Part shown: positions 1 through 9,400 of the stretch, in pieces
Layout of the letters: every line of letters starts with the position of its first letter
Position numbering within the stretch: the first letter of the stretch is position 1
Source of the DNA: an uncultured bacterium
Lineage (GTDB): Bacteria; Planctomycetota; UBA1135; GCA-002748355
Assembly (NCBI GenBank): GCA_937858895.1
Contig: CALLZN010000298.1
Span: forward strand, 1 to 47,695
Length of the DNA stretch: 47,695 nt
Reading direction: 5' to 3'
The notes under the pieces: generated by a model
What the model was told of the DNA's origin: nothing
Databases searched by the model: none
What the model saw: only the letters and a program-made list of their open reading frames with translations
Position numbers and translations under genes: made by a program

Positions 1-110
1 CTGGGAAGCGCCTCTCGCCTTGCGACACCTACCGCGCAGCGGTTTCGTTCAACGCTTCGCAAATCGCTGCCAGCCTAAGGCCCCCTATGGCGAGTCGGTC
101 AGCATACGGA

Positions 111-3100
111 TTACCTCCGCGGCCGCACACGCCACAGAATCGCGAGCGAGCTCACGTAGGGCGTCCGGATCGGAGTCACCGTCGTGTTGTTCACGAAGGT
201 CAAGCGGTAGTTGAGGTAACGAGGTGCAACCCCCCTCGCCGTATCGACGAGGTCGTCGATGTCCTGCACATACGTCGTCACACCGCGCGCGTCGACGCGG
301 CCCGAGGCCAGATAGCGGTACTGCTCGCAGGCGTAGTGCGGGTTCAACAAGTTGTTGCGCGACGCCGCGGTCTCGTTGTCCTCGAACGAATAGGGATCGG
401 CGGCGCGATCGAAGCGCTCTGCACCGCGATACTCGATGACGAGCTCCGTGCCGAGCGGCAAGTCCTCCGGCGCCGGGTCGACGAGGACTGCAAATTCATG
501 AGCCCCATACTCGGCGCCGAGCTTCTCGAGGTCGGGGAAGCCCTTCGGCGTCGGCGTCCAGCCCGCCGGCCCCTGCACTTCGTTGCGCCCAGGCAGCAAG
601 GTATCGAAGTAGCCCGACGTCACGACCGAGACGCGGCGTACGAAGTCGGCCTGCGCCCAGTAGACGACCGAGTCGCCCGGAGGCACGAGCACGCTGTTCC
701 CCGCGCCCCCGATCCAACCGCCGCGCGCCTGACGCTCATTGGTCGGGTCGACGAGGATCTCTTGGAGCTGACCGTCGATGCCACCCGTGCTGTGAACACG
801 CGCGTTCAGACCCAGCCCGATAACGCCCACCTGAAACAGGTTGTCCGCGATGCACTTGCCGTTCGCGACATCGTCCGGATGAATCGACAAGTCGACGAGC
901 AGGGGCAAGGCGAAGGGCGAGAGGTCCTGCCGGCGATTTCCCTTGTAGTCATCGTCCTGCCGCGCGTTGGCGCCATCGAGGTCGGGATCGACTTCGGGGA
1001 TGTGCGGGCTCGACACGTCGCGCGTGCGATCGGGCGCGGTGCCGTCGTCGGGACGCTGGCTGCCGCCAAGCCCCAGGATGGCGTCGTTCGCAGCGATCGA
1101 CATGAGACGGCGATCGCGCCACGTGAAGCTCTCACGGAAGCGCGGATACGAGATCATCGTCGACCCGGTCACGGCCGCAAAGGCGTTGTTGGGATCGATC
1201 GTGTAAGCCTGGTCCTTGACGACCTCCGCGCGCACGCCGTTGTCGAGGTAATTGGCCTCGAAGGTGGTCTCCAAGCCGCTGAGGCTGGCACCGAACTCGG
1301 GGAGACAGTTGGGAAGAACACGGATGTCTGGCCGCTTCTCGGAATGAGCGAGCGTCATCGAGATGCGATCGAAGAGGTCATAGGTGAGCTTGGCCGGAAC
1401 GCGGGCGACGAAGGGCGCCCAGTGCAGTTGCTCGACATCGATCTCGAGTTCGGCAGGATCCGTGTACGAGAGGTCGAAGTCGACTTCTCGGTAGGCCTGC
1501 TGCATGCGGCTTCCTTCGGAGACAAAGGGCTCGACGCGCCCCACATTCAAGAGCGGCGTGCTATAGAGAAACGACGGTCCTGATTCACAGCGCCGCGACA
1601 GATCGTTGCGCACAGCGCTCATGCGAACCGTGTCGAGCACTCGACTGAAGCGCTGGCCAACCGAGCCATACATGCGCCCGTTGCGCAGCTGGAACTGACC
1701 GAAGTGGTCCATGCTCGAAGAGGCCTCGCTCGTGCCGTTTTCGTCCACAGCGTTCATGCGCACGAGGTAGGACCCAACAAGGTTCGAAGGCGCCTTGGCG
1801 TCGAGGCGCAACGCCGCGCTGATCGCCGTGATACTGGCCTGGCCTTCGTTCAAGTCGAGCAGCTCACCCGAGCGCCCGCGTGGACCAAGTTCACCGTCGA
1901 AGAGATGCCAGTAGTAAGTCTCGCGCTCACCGACCTCATGAAAGAGACCGAGCGGCGTGTTCAGGCGCAGGGTCGTCCCATCGCGGTCGAGGTCCGTGAC
2001 CTGCGTCGGCACAATCGTCAACCCTCCGGTCTTCGGGTGCGTGATGAAGGCTGGCTCAGACCCAAGGTGGTTCGCGAGCACCATGTTGTCCTCGGTGCGC
2101 AGGGTCGTCGCGTCGATCGGCACGCTGAAGTGCACTGTCACCGAAGCCGCCGGATCGACGTCCTGACCGTTCGGCAGCGGCGTGCCATTCGCATCGAAGC
2201 GCGGCGGCGCCGGCACGATGGTCAAGAACTCCGCGACCCGCTCGCGATCGCCGACTTCGACCGACTGAGCGCCGACGAGCAGGGAAGAGCAGAAGTGCAC
2301 GACCGCCGTGCAGTCCTTACCTGCCCCTGCATCCTCGACTTCGAAGCTGAGCGCGTTGCCGGCGCTGTCGTAGCCGTGGACGCGATCGACGACGAGCTCG
2401 GCGATCTCTGCGGCCATGCCGGTGCCGAGCGCAGGATCACCTTCACGGGCTACGATCGCGCGGTTCTCGAGGATCTCGGCGCAGATCGCGACCGACTCGC
2501 CGGTGTGTGGTGACAGCACGGTCTGCCAGATCAAGTCACCCGACAGGAGTGGCCGCTCCTGCGGCACACGGCGCGGGCCGAGCGGGCGACCATCCTGCAA
2601 CGAGTAGGGACCATCGACGAAGGGCACGCGCGGACGAAGCACGAGGTCTGCCTTGCGCTTGTGGACGCGCAGCGTGCGAGCCAAGGGGTCCATGGAGAGC
2701 AGGCCCATGTCGCGGCGCGCCGTCAAACGCGGCGCCTCGAAAGACGGCAAGGACCCACGATTGGCATCCAGCGTCGACCCCGAGCGGAAGTCGCGGATCA
2801 CGGCGCTGACACCGCTCATGCCGCGGTCGTTGAACTGGGGCACGTTGTCGGCGCGCACACGAAAACGTTGCGCCAGCGGGCCCGAGGTCGGGAGCGCGAT
2901 GCGCGTGTTCGCAGTCACGGTGTCCAGAGCTTCGGGCAGGCCCGTCGGGTTCGCGACGCGCCCCTTCGCCTCGAGCCCGCTGACCTCGAGGTCGACGAGC
3001 AGGCTACGACCCGCGTCGGCAACGAGTACGCGCGCAGCGACCGGCGTGTAAGCGAGGGCTGTGCCGAGGACCTCGGGATCGCCGGCGAGCTCGAGCACTT

Positions 3101-3671
3101 GCACGAGGCCCGGCGTCGCATCGAAGTAGTCCTGGTCGAGGCCCAGCGGTCGATCGAAGCTCAGCCGCAACGTCGCGTCGCGCGGCACGACGGGCGCTGC
3201 CTTCGGCAAGCCCAGCGCGAAGGCGAAGTGCGGATCGACGAGCGGAAGCGCACTCGTCGCCGCCGCCAAGGCTGCGTCGAAGGGCACGGGCTCGAGCTCG
3301 GCGTCATAGAGGATGAGCAGTTGGCGATGCCCGATGCGCGGATCGTGCGGCAAGAAGCGAAAGCGAGCTCCTTCGAAGAGGTGCGGGTTCTCGCTGTTCA
3401 GGTTCGGATGAACGAGGACGTTGCGCCGGAAGAGCACCGGCCGCCGGCGCCGCGCATCGAGCCGATCGGCGTCACCCGCAGCAACGCGTTGCCACGTGTA
3501 AACATCGACGAGGCGACCGTACTCGACGCCGAGCAGGGCGGCACGAGCGCCGTCGATCGCCGCCTCGGCGCGGCGGTCCCCGCTCGCGCCGCCATTGCAA
3601 GCCGCCGTCGCCAAGAGGACGAGCAGCCAAGTGCCGATCGAATAGCCACACGAAGGGACTTTGGGTTGCAT
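111..3671 (-). CDS. Large secreted lipoprotein with bacterial Ig-like region
   Basis: This 1186-residue protein is predicted to be exported and lipid-anchored. The chosen ATG gives a short basic start, a hydrophobic stretch and the lipobox LLATAAC with the lipidated Cys at residue 25; the reading frame runs further upstream but that part does not look like a protein start. The mature part is rich in beta-strand-like, Asp/Gly/Pro-rich sequence. A stretch around the middle (PPRF-NGTPLPNGQDVDP---VTVHFS-PID) resembles the bacterial Ig-like fold seen in SbsA/Big_5 domains, and an earlier stretch (ATLRLSFDRPL) resembles another copy. No enzyme motif is visible. The neighbour on the other strand is a disrupted porin, so the 196-bp gap between them holds divergent promoters. 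The role is unknown; an outer-membrane or surface structural lipoprotein is an inference. Confidence 0.85.
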   Translation of the reverse strand: MQPKVPSCGYSIGTWLLVLLATAACNGGASGDRRAEAAIDGARAALLGVEYGRLVDVYTWQRVAAGDADRLDARRRRPVLFRRNVLVHPNLNSENPHLFEGARFRFLPHDPRIGHRQLLILYDAELEPVPFDAALAAATSALPLVDPHFAFALGLPKAAPVVPRDATLRLSFDRPLGLDQDYFDATPGLVQVLELAGDPEVLGTALAYTPVAARVLVADAGRSLLVDLEVSGLEAKGRVANPTGLPEALDTVTANTRIALPTSGPLAQRFRVRADNVPQFNDRGMSGVSAVIRDFRSGSTLDANRGSLPSFEAPRLTARRDMGLLSMDPLARTLRVHKRKADLVLRPRVPFVDGPYSLQDGRPLGPRRVPQERPLLSGDLIWQTVLSPHTGESVAICAEILENRAIVAREGDPALGTGMAAEIAELVVDRVHGYDSAGNALSFEVEDAGAGKDCTAVVHFCSSLLVGAQSVEVGDRERVAEFLTIVPAPPRFDANGTPLPNGQDVDPAASVTVHFSVPIDATTLRTEDNMVLANHLGSEPAFITHPKTGGLTIVPTQVTDLDRDGTTLRLNTPLGLFHEVGERETYYWHLFDGELGPRGRSGELLDLNEGQASITAISAALRLDAKAPSNLVGSYLVRMNAVDENGTSEASSSMDHFGQFQLRNGRMYGSVGQRFSRVLDTVRMSAVRNDLSRRCESGPSFLYSTPLLNVGRVEPFVSEGSRMQQAYREVDFDLSYTDPAELEIDVEQLHWAPFVARVPAKLTYDLFDRISMTLAHSEKRPDIRVLPNCLPEFGASLSGLETTFEANYLDNGVRAEVVKDQAYTIDPNNAFAAVTGSTMISYPRFRESFTWRDRRLMSIAANDAILGLGGSQRPDDGTAPDRTRDVSSPHIPEVDPDLDGANARQDDDYKGNRRQDLSPFALPLLVDLSIHPDDVANGKCIADNLFQVGVIGLGLNARVHSTGGIDGQLQEILVDPTNERQARGGWIGGAGNSVLVPPGDSVVYWAQADFVRRVSVVTSGYFDTLLPGRNEVQGPAGWTPTPKGFPDLEKLGAEYGAHEFAVLVDPAPEDLPLGTELVIEYRGAERFDRAADPYSFEDNETAASRNNLLNPHYACEQYRYLASGRVDARGVTTYVQDIDDLVDTARGVAPRYLNYRLTFVNNTTVTPIRTPYVSSLAILWRVRPRR

Positions 3672-3867
3672 GCTTCTAGAGCTCGGAATGGCTTCTCTCC
3701 CTCTCAGGGGTGTGGCGGACCGACGAAGTGCTGATAGTCCCGACAGGTTCACGAGGAACGCAGGCCAAGCCGGAACTGTCGACGCGCGCTTCAGCCCCGT
3801 GACCAGCGACTTCGAAAGCAAGCAGATCCGTTCGGCTCTCCTTGAACCGCATCGCTGGAGTTCTTGC

Positions 3868-5105
3868 GTGCGATACAGCTCAGTGCTTCGTGTAGGGATT
3901 TCTCTCATTTCTCTGGCAGCGATCGTCAACGCCCAGGCAGCCCAGGACAGCGTCGAGACCGAACGCGCCACGGTGACGGCCGCGCGCGAGTGGATCGGCG
4001 GACGGCCCTTCTCGGAGTGGACGAGAGTCAGCGGCGACTGGGGCGGCTACCGCACTCGGCTCGAAGAAATCGGTATCGAAGTCGCCGGCAGCTACACCGC
4101 GGACTGGGTGAGCCCGCTACACGGCGGGCAGCGTTCGCGCGACACCTACGTCTCCTTGACGGACGTCAACGTCGCCTTCGACCTCGACACGCTTCTCGGG
4201 CTCGAACGCTCGCTGCTCTATGTGGACGCCTACCAAATTCACGGGCGTCAACCATCGAACGACATCGGCGACGCACAAGGTGTGTCCAACATCCAAGGTC
4301 CGAACACCGAACAGGTCGCCGAGCTTTGGTTCGAGACTTGGGTCGGTGAACGACTGCGCTTCAAAGTCGGCAAGGTCGACTTCAACAGCGAGTTTGCGTT
4401 CAACGAGTTCGGTGGCGACTTCGTGCACTCGACAGTCGCCATCACGCCATCCATCGTCGCCTACCCGACCTATCCGAATCCAGCGGCCGCGTTCATCGCC
4501 TTCTGTCGCCTCGAAGAATCGAGCTACGTTTCGATCGGCGCCTTCGATGGAGCAGGCGCAGACGGCTTCAAGACCGGTAGGAAGGGCCTTGGTGGCCCGT
4601 TCGAGAGCACACAGTCGGACTCGTGGTTCTTTGCCTGCGAAGTCGGCACGGCCTGGGCTGGCGGGAACACATGGGGTTCTGGCCGCCTCGCCCTCGGCGC
4701 TTGGCACCACAGCGCGCAGTTCGCGCAGTTCAGCGGCGGGACGAGCGACGGCAGCTCTGGTGCGTGGTTCACCTTCGAGCAGGTCTTGCATCGCGAGAAC
4801 CCCGAGCAGCAGGGCGACGACCAAGGTCTGCGCGGCTTCGTCACGCTCGGCTTCGCGGACGACGATGTGACCCTCTTCGGACGCACGACGACGGTCGGAT
4901 GCTCGTGGGTCGGTCCGCTCGAGCGGCGTGACTCCGATGTCCTTGGCCTCGCGATGAACAACGCCGACCTCAGCGACCGCAGTGGTGCTGGCACACGCCG
5001 GCCTTCAGTGTCAAACCGGACCTTCAATACGTCGTCAATCCGGGTGGTCGCGCCGGCGTCGACGATGCCATCGTGTTTCTGCTGCGCTTGGAGGTCACCC
5101 TCTGA
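3868..5105 (+). pseudogene. OprB-type carbohydrate-selective porin, disrupted near the 3' end
   Basis: A GTG start at 3868 sits 7 bases after a GGAG site and opens a signal peptide ending near NAQA. The mature protein has the OprB hallmark GDWGGYRTRLEEIGIE near residue 50, then beta-barrel sequence with the typical KVDFNSEFAFNEFGGDF region. OprB porins let sugars diffuse across the outer membrane. The frame stays porin-like to about 4970 (LGLAMNNADLSD) and then degenerates. The conserved porin C-terminus reappears in a different frame from about 4995, with FSVKPDLQYVVNPGGRAGVD, ending LRLEVTL and TGA at 5103-5105. Roughly 20 expected residues before it are missing, so this looks like a small deletion plus frameshift. 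It is either a true pseudogene or an assembly error; the rest of the gene shows no other decay. Confidence 0.8.
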
Positions 5106-5118
5106 CAGAGGCGATGCA

Positions 5119-5135
5119 GCGGCGCGCGGCGCCGC
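5119..5135 (+). terminator. GC-rich hairpin after the porin gene
   Basis: A perfect 7-bp stem (GCGGCGC / GCGCCGC) with a 3-base loop lies 13 bases after the porin stop codon. There is no T-tract, so it is only a terminator-like structure. Confidence 0.3.
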
Positions 5136-5177
5136 AGTTCCGTGTTGTAAACTGAAGCGAGAGAGAGGCCCCCAACC

Positions 5178-5477
5178 ATGCTGTATTTCGCCCTTCCGAC
5201 CCTGATGACCCTGCTCGCGCTGCAGTCGCAGTCCGGGCGTAGCTTCCACCGTGTGAGCCGCTTGCCCGTGACCGAGCCTGCGACCCAGGTCGTCGAAGCC
5301 TCGACGCTGCGTCAAGAACGTCTCCCGCTCGTGCGCATGCGCTCAGGCCGCGCTTGGTCGCGCTTCCACCACAGTCGCCTGCCGCAGGCTGGAGCGCTGC
5401 GTCCCGAGGTCGACGTCGTCGACGCGAGCACGCCCCAAAGGTTCGAACGGCGCGGCTACTGGGGCCAACGCCGCTGA
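5178..5477 (+). CDS. Small hypothetical exported protein
   Basis: This 99-residue reading frame starts with ATG preceded by a purine-rich AGAGAGAGG about 9 bases upstream. It opens with a hydrophobic stretch (LYFALPTLMTLLAL) that could be a signal peptide or a membrane anchor. The rest is Arg- and Ser-rich with no family I recognise, including FHRVSRLPVTEPATQVVEAS and a C-terminal RRGYWGQRR. Codon use is GC-rich at third positions like its neighbours, which supports coding. It follows the broken porin on the same strand and ends 7 bases before the convergent glycosyltransferase stop. Function is unknown and the call rests on the start, the SD-like site and the composition only. Confidence 0.5.
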   Translation: MLYFALPTLMTLLALQSQSGRSFHRVSRLPVTEPATQVVEASTLRQERLPLVRMRSGRAWSRFHHSRLPQAGALRPEVDVVDASTPQRFERRGYWGQRR

Positions 5478-5484
5478 CGCTCCG

Positions 5485-6405
5485 TCAAGAGCTGCGTCGG
5501 CCGCGCACGAGGAGCTGGCCCGCTGCCTTCTTGACTTCACCAGCGAGCGCCGGCGCCATGCGCAAGAAGCGCTTCCGTAGGCGCGCGCGGACGCGGCGCC
5601 GCGCGCGAGCGTCGAGGTCTTGCTGCTCGAGCACGCGGCGCATCTCGCGCCAGAGATCCCACATCGGCATGACGACGCGGCGGCCGTGCTTGGGATCGAA
5701 CCAAGTCGCGAGGCGCTGCGGCGTCGCGGCCTTGATCATGGACGTCTCTGGATGCAGGCGGCGCACGAAGAGCGGCTCGTCGATCTCGCAGAACTTGCCC
5801 GCGAAGACCAGCTCGAAGAGCAGCGTCTGGTCCGAGGCGACGTGGGTCGCGATTCTCGGCGTCGCCGCGAGCGCCTTCGAACGGAAGACACCGAAGATCG
5901 ACATCCACACGTCGTCGCTTTGGTCGGCCAGGTCGAGCAGGCGCAACGCGCGGGTCGCCGCGTCGTCGTCGACGATGGAAAGGCCTGGGTTCGAGTCGCG
6001 CAGCAGTTGGTCGTCTTCATCGATGTAGCGCGTGCGCGGGAAGGCGACGACGCAGGCCTCGTCGGCTTCGAGGGCTGCGACACAACGCGAGAAGAAGCCC
6101 GGGGCGCAGAGGTCATCGTGGGCGGCCCACTTGAAGTACTTCCCCCGCGCGGCCTCGAAGACGAGGTTGTAGTTGCCGGCTCCACCGACATTGACATCGT
6201 TGCGCGCCACGGCGACGCGCGGGTCGTCGCGCGCCACGCGCTCGCAGATCGCCACCGTGTCGTCGTCGGAGGCGTTGTCGCGGACGAGCACTTCGATGTC
6301 CGTGAAATCCTGGTCGAGGATGGAGCGCAGCGCAGCTTCGATCCACCTGGCGCCGTTGCGCACCGGCACGCCGATACTGAGGGTCACACTCCGGACTGCC
6401 ACCAC
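5485..6405 (-). CDS. Family 2 glycosyltransferase
   Basis: This is a GT-A fold glycosyltransferase of about 306 residues that would transfer a sugar from a nucleotide-sugar donor at the cytoplasmic face. The N-terminus shows the GT2 core: LSIGVPVRNGARWIEAALRS, then DFTDIEVLVRDNASDDDT, and a DxD-like AAHDDL after GKYFKW. A Tyr/Phe-rich acceptor region follows (SDDVWMSIFGVFRS). The C-terminus is basic, with no clear membrane segment. The preferred start is GTG at 6405, with GAGG 5 bases upstream and 16 bases after the stop of the preceding large gene. A longer GTG start at 6441 would overlap that gene by 20 bases. It is the last gene of the TPR-ExbB-ExbD-cyclase-repeat run, so it may glycosylate an envelope component of that system; the substrate cannot be told. 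Confidence 0.9.
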   Translation of the reverse strand: MVAVRSVTLSIGVPVRNGARWIEAALRSILDQDFTDIEVLVRDNASDDDTVAICERVARDDPRVAVARNDVNVGGAGNYNLVFEAARGKYFKWAAHDDLCAPGFFSRCVAALEADEACVVAFPRTRYIDEDDQLLRDSNPGLSIVDDDAATRALRLLDLADQSDDVWMSIFGVFRSKALAATPRIATHVASDQTLLFELVFAGKFCEIDEPLFVRRLHPETSMIKAATPQRLATWFDPKHGRRVVMPMWDLWREMRRVLEQQDLDARARRRVRARLRKRFLRMAPALAGEVKKAAGQLLVRGRRSS

Positions 6406-6421
6406 CAAGGTCCTCGCTCTG

Positions 6422-9400
6422 TCACCGCAACTTGCCTTCACGCTTCTCGAGGAGCGGCGTGAAGTAGCGATAGTAGACCTCGAGGCTCAGCACACACATG
6501 GCCGTTGTATAGGAACGATCGCGGCGCGTGTCCTTCGCGTAGCGCGCATAGGCGCCGACCGGGGCGAAGCTGCCGTCTTCGCTCTGGCCACGCGGTAGCT
6601 CGACGCGCAGCTTTTCGTTCCAGAGTCGCCACGCTTCGCCGCCGCGGAAGAAGCACGCCAGGGTCCCGTAGTACCAGAAGTACGGATTCCCCGCCCCCCG
6701 CTGCACGAAGTCGTCGTCACTCGCGCGCGCATAGCGTTCGATGCGCCGATCGGTCGTGTAGCGCAGACCCGCCTCGACGCGCTCGTCTTCGGGATCCTGC
6801 CCCAGCAAGAGCAGGCAGAAGACCGACGCCGGCGTCGAGGCCGGCAGCGTGCGCCAGGTCATGCGCAGGCGCTGCGGCTCCTTCGTGTAGAGAAAGTAGC
6901 CGTAGCGGTCGTCGAACATGGAGAGCAAGAAGCCCTTGGCCAGTTCGAGCGAGCGCTCGGGCACGTCGATTCCGGAGCGTCGCGCCGACTCGAGGGCCAT
7001 GACCTGCCAGCTCGTGACCGAGGCACGCGCGTAGCGATCTTCGGGCCGTAGGAACGGGCTGTAGTAGCCCCAACCACCGAGGCTGTCCTTCGGCCCGGCG
7101 ACGTTCTGCTGCTCGACGATCCAGTCGACCGCGTGCTGCAGGGGCTTCGTCAACGAAGCGATCTTCGTGAGCGCGTAGCACTCTGCAAGCGCATACGTCG
7201 TGATGCCGTGGCTGTAGGCAGTCGAGCGCCCGAAGTGCCCGCTCTCTTCGTCTTGTGTCGACAACAGATAGCGCAGCGCGCGCGTGACGTTCGAAGCGTA
7301 GAGCCCCTTGCCCAGGTCGTCGTTGTTGGTCGTGCTCGGTGTGAGGTCCTGCGGCGGCAGGTTCCCCGCGCCGAGGAAGGCCAATAGACAAAGCGCCGTC
7401 TTGCCGACGCGCACCTCGCCGTACTTTTCATCGACGTCGTCGACATCGCCCCAACCGCCGTCCTCGCGTTGGATGCGCGCGAGGTAGCGCAGACCGCGCT
7501 GCACCGCGAGTTCGGTCTCTTGGGTGCCGCCGAAGCGTTCGAGGGCCTCGACCTTCTTCTGGCCGAAGCGGTTGGCGTAGAACGAGGGCTCGCTCGCCAC
7601 CTTCTCGCTGCGCGGGCGCCGGCCCGCCTGCCGCTGGGCTCGATCGACGGTGACGGACGGCGCCGGCACGCTGCCCACCGAGGCCGTCAGGCTCCTGCGA
7701 CGCGGCTCGTCGCGGCGCGGCGCAGCGACCTTGGCGGAGAGCTGTGCGATCGCTGGCATGGCCAGTGCCTCCGGCCGGCGATCCAGGGCCTCGCTCGATC
7801 GCGCGTGCGCATCGCGTGGCGCGCGCGGCGCAGCTGCGTCGTCGACCGCGACCGCGGCCGCGGCGACGCCCGGCGCGACTTTGGGTCCATCGCCTGTGAC
7901 GGCGGACCTTCGCCCAGTATCGAGCGGCGGAGAGAGCGCACCGCTGCGGCGCTCGAGACGGAAGCGCGGGGGCGGCAGCGTCGCCGCCGCAACGACGCCT
8001 TCTGCCCTGAGCGGCTCTCCGCTGCGCTGGGGCGCACCGAGCGCTGCCGTCGTAGCACGTTCGGTCTTCAGGCTGCGCGCTTCGATCGCGGACTCGCGCA
8101 GAGCGTCGCCCTCTCCACCCCGAAGTGCAGGAGAAGCCAACGGAGGCGCAGCGGCAGCTGTGCCGAGCTCGGGCGTCTTCACCGCGACGAGGGCCCCGGA
8201 CGTCACGGCAGTACTGCGACGCTCGGCGCTCGGTGGCGGCGCACGACGACGACGCGAGGTCGTGAGCGAAGGCGCGGGCGGCGCGATCGACGCCAAGTCA
8301 CGCTCGGCGTCGCCGAGCTCGGCCGAGACCGTGGCGAGCGCTGCCTCTCGCGCGCGGGCGACGTCCGTCGCGGCGGCGCGCAGCGCGGGCGCTGCCTCGC
8401 TCTTTGTCGCCGCCTTCGAGGCGAGTTCGGACGCGGGTCGCGTCGCGTCCCGCAAGGCCGGTGCGGCGACAGCCAGTTCACGCGGGGCGAGGTCGCTGTC
8501 GGCGCTCTTGGCTACGGGCGCTTGCGGCGCTGGCCGCACGAGGTCGCTTGCGATGGGCCTCGTCTCGGGCAGCATCGACGCCGCGGCCGCCGCGACGTCG
8601 TCGGCGCTGCGCTGTACGTCAGCCTTCTCGCGCAAAGCACGCGGGCTCGCCTCAAAACGCGAAGTCGCAGTCGAAACTGCCGTCGGCTCCGTGAGCGGCG
8701 CGTCGGCGGCGCGACCGCGCAGCGGCGCATCGGTGACGGCCTTCGCCGCGATGGCGTGCTTGGCCTCGACCGCGGCACTGGCCTCCGGCGCGGCGACGCT
8801 CGCGACTTGCGTCGCGCTCTCGGGACGCGTCGGCGGAGGAAGAGAGCGGGCCACGACCGACGACACGTCGGCCGCGACGACGTCCAACGCCTGCGGCGCG
8901 GCGACTTCGAGGTCGAAGGCCGCCGTGCTGCGCTCAGGACTCGGACTCGGGTTGACGAGCTTCTCGGTCGAGACCTCGACCGCCGCCGCTTTCGCCGTGC
9001 TATCGCGACCGTCCTTGACCTCGATCGCTTGCAAGTCCGACGTCACGTCTCGAGCCTCGACGCGCGGCCCATCGAGGGCGGCAGCCAAGGCTTGCTGCGC
9101 GCGCACGGTCGGCAGCGGCAGCGCCGTCGGAGTTGCGCGCTCGTCGCTCCGAGCGCTGAGCTCCGCGCTCGGCGCTTCGACACCGAGATCACGCTCGAAG
9201 CCCTTGAACTCGAGGCGCTGCCCGAGGTCGGAGGCCGCGCGCGCAGGCTCCGCGTCGGGCGCGCGATCGCCCTTCAGTTCGGCCGCGCTCAGAATGCGCA
9301 CCGTCGCCGTGTCGTCGCCGAGCTCGGGCACCGGCGGCAAGAAGGTGCGCACGATCTCGACGCGCATGAGCCAGAGCAAGAGCACGAGGTGCAGCAAGAG

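Noticed and set aside
87-1583. Plus-strand reading frame of 498 codons
   Set aside because: Antisense to the large lipoprotein; no motif and no ribosome site.
7436-7459. DVDD-like acidic motif in the cyclase-type barrel, as in terpene cyclases
   Set aside because: It follows directly on the first QW-type motif, not in the position of the catalytic DxDDTA motif, so cyclase activity is not claimed.
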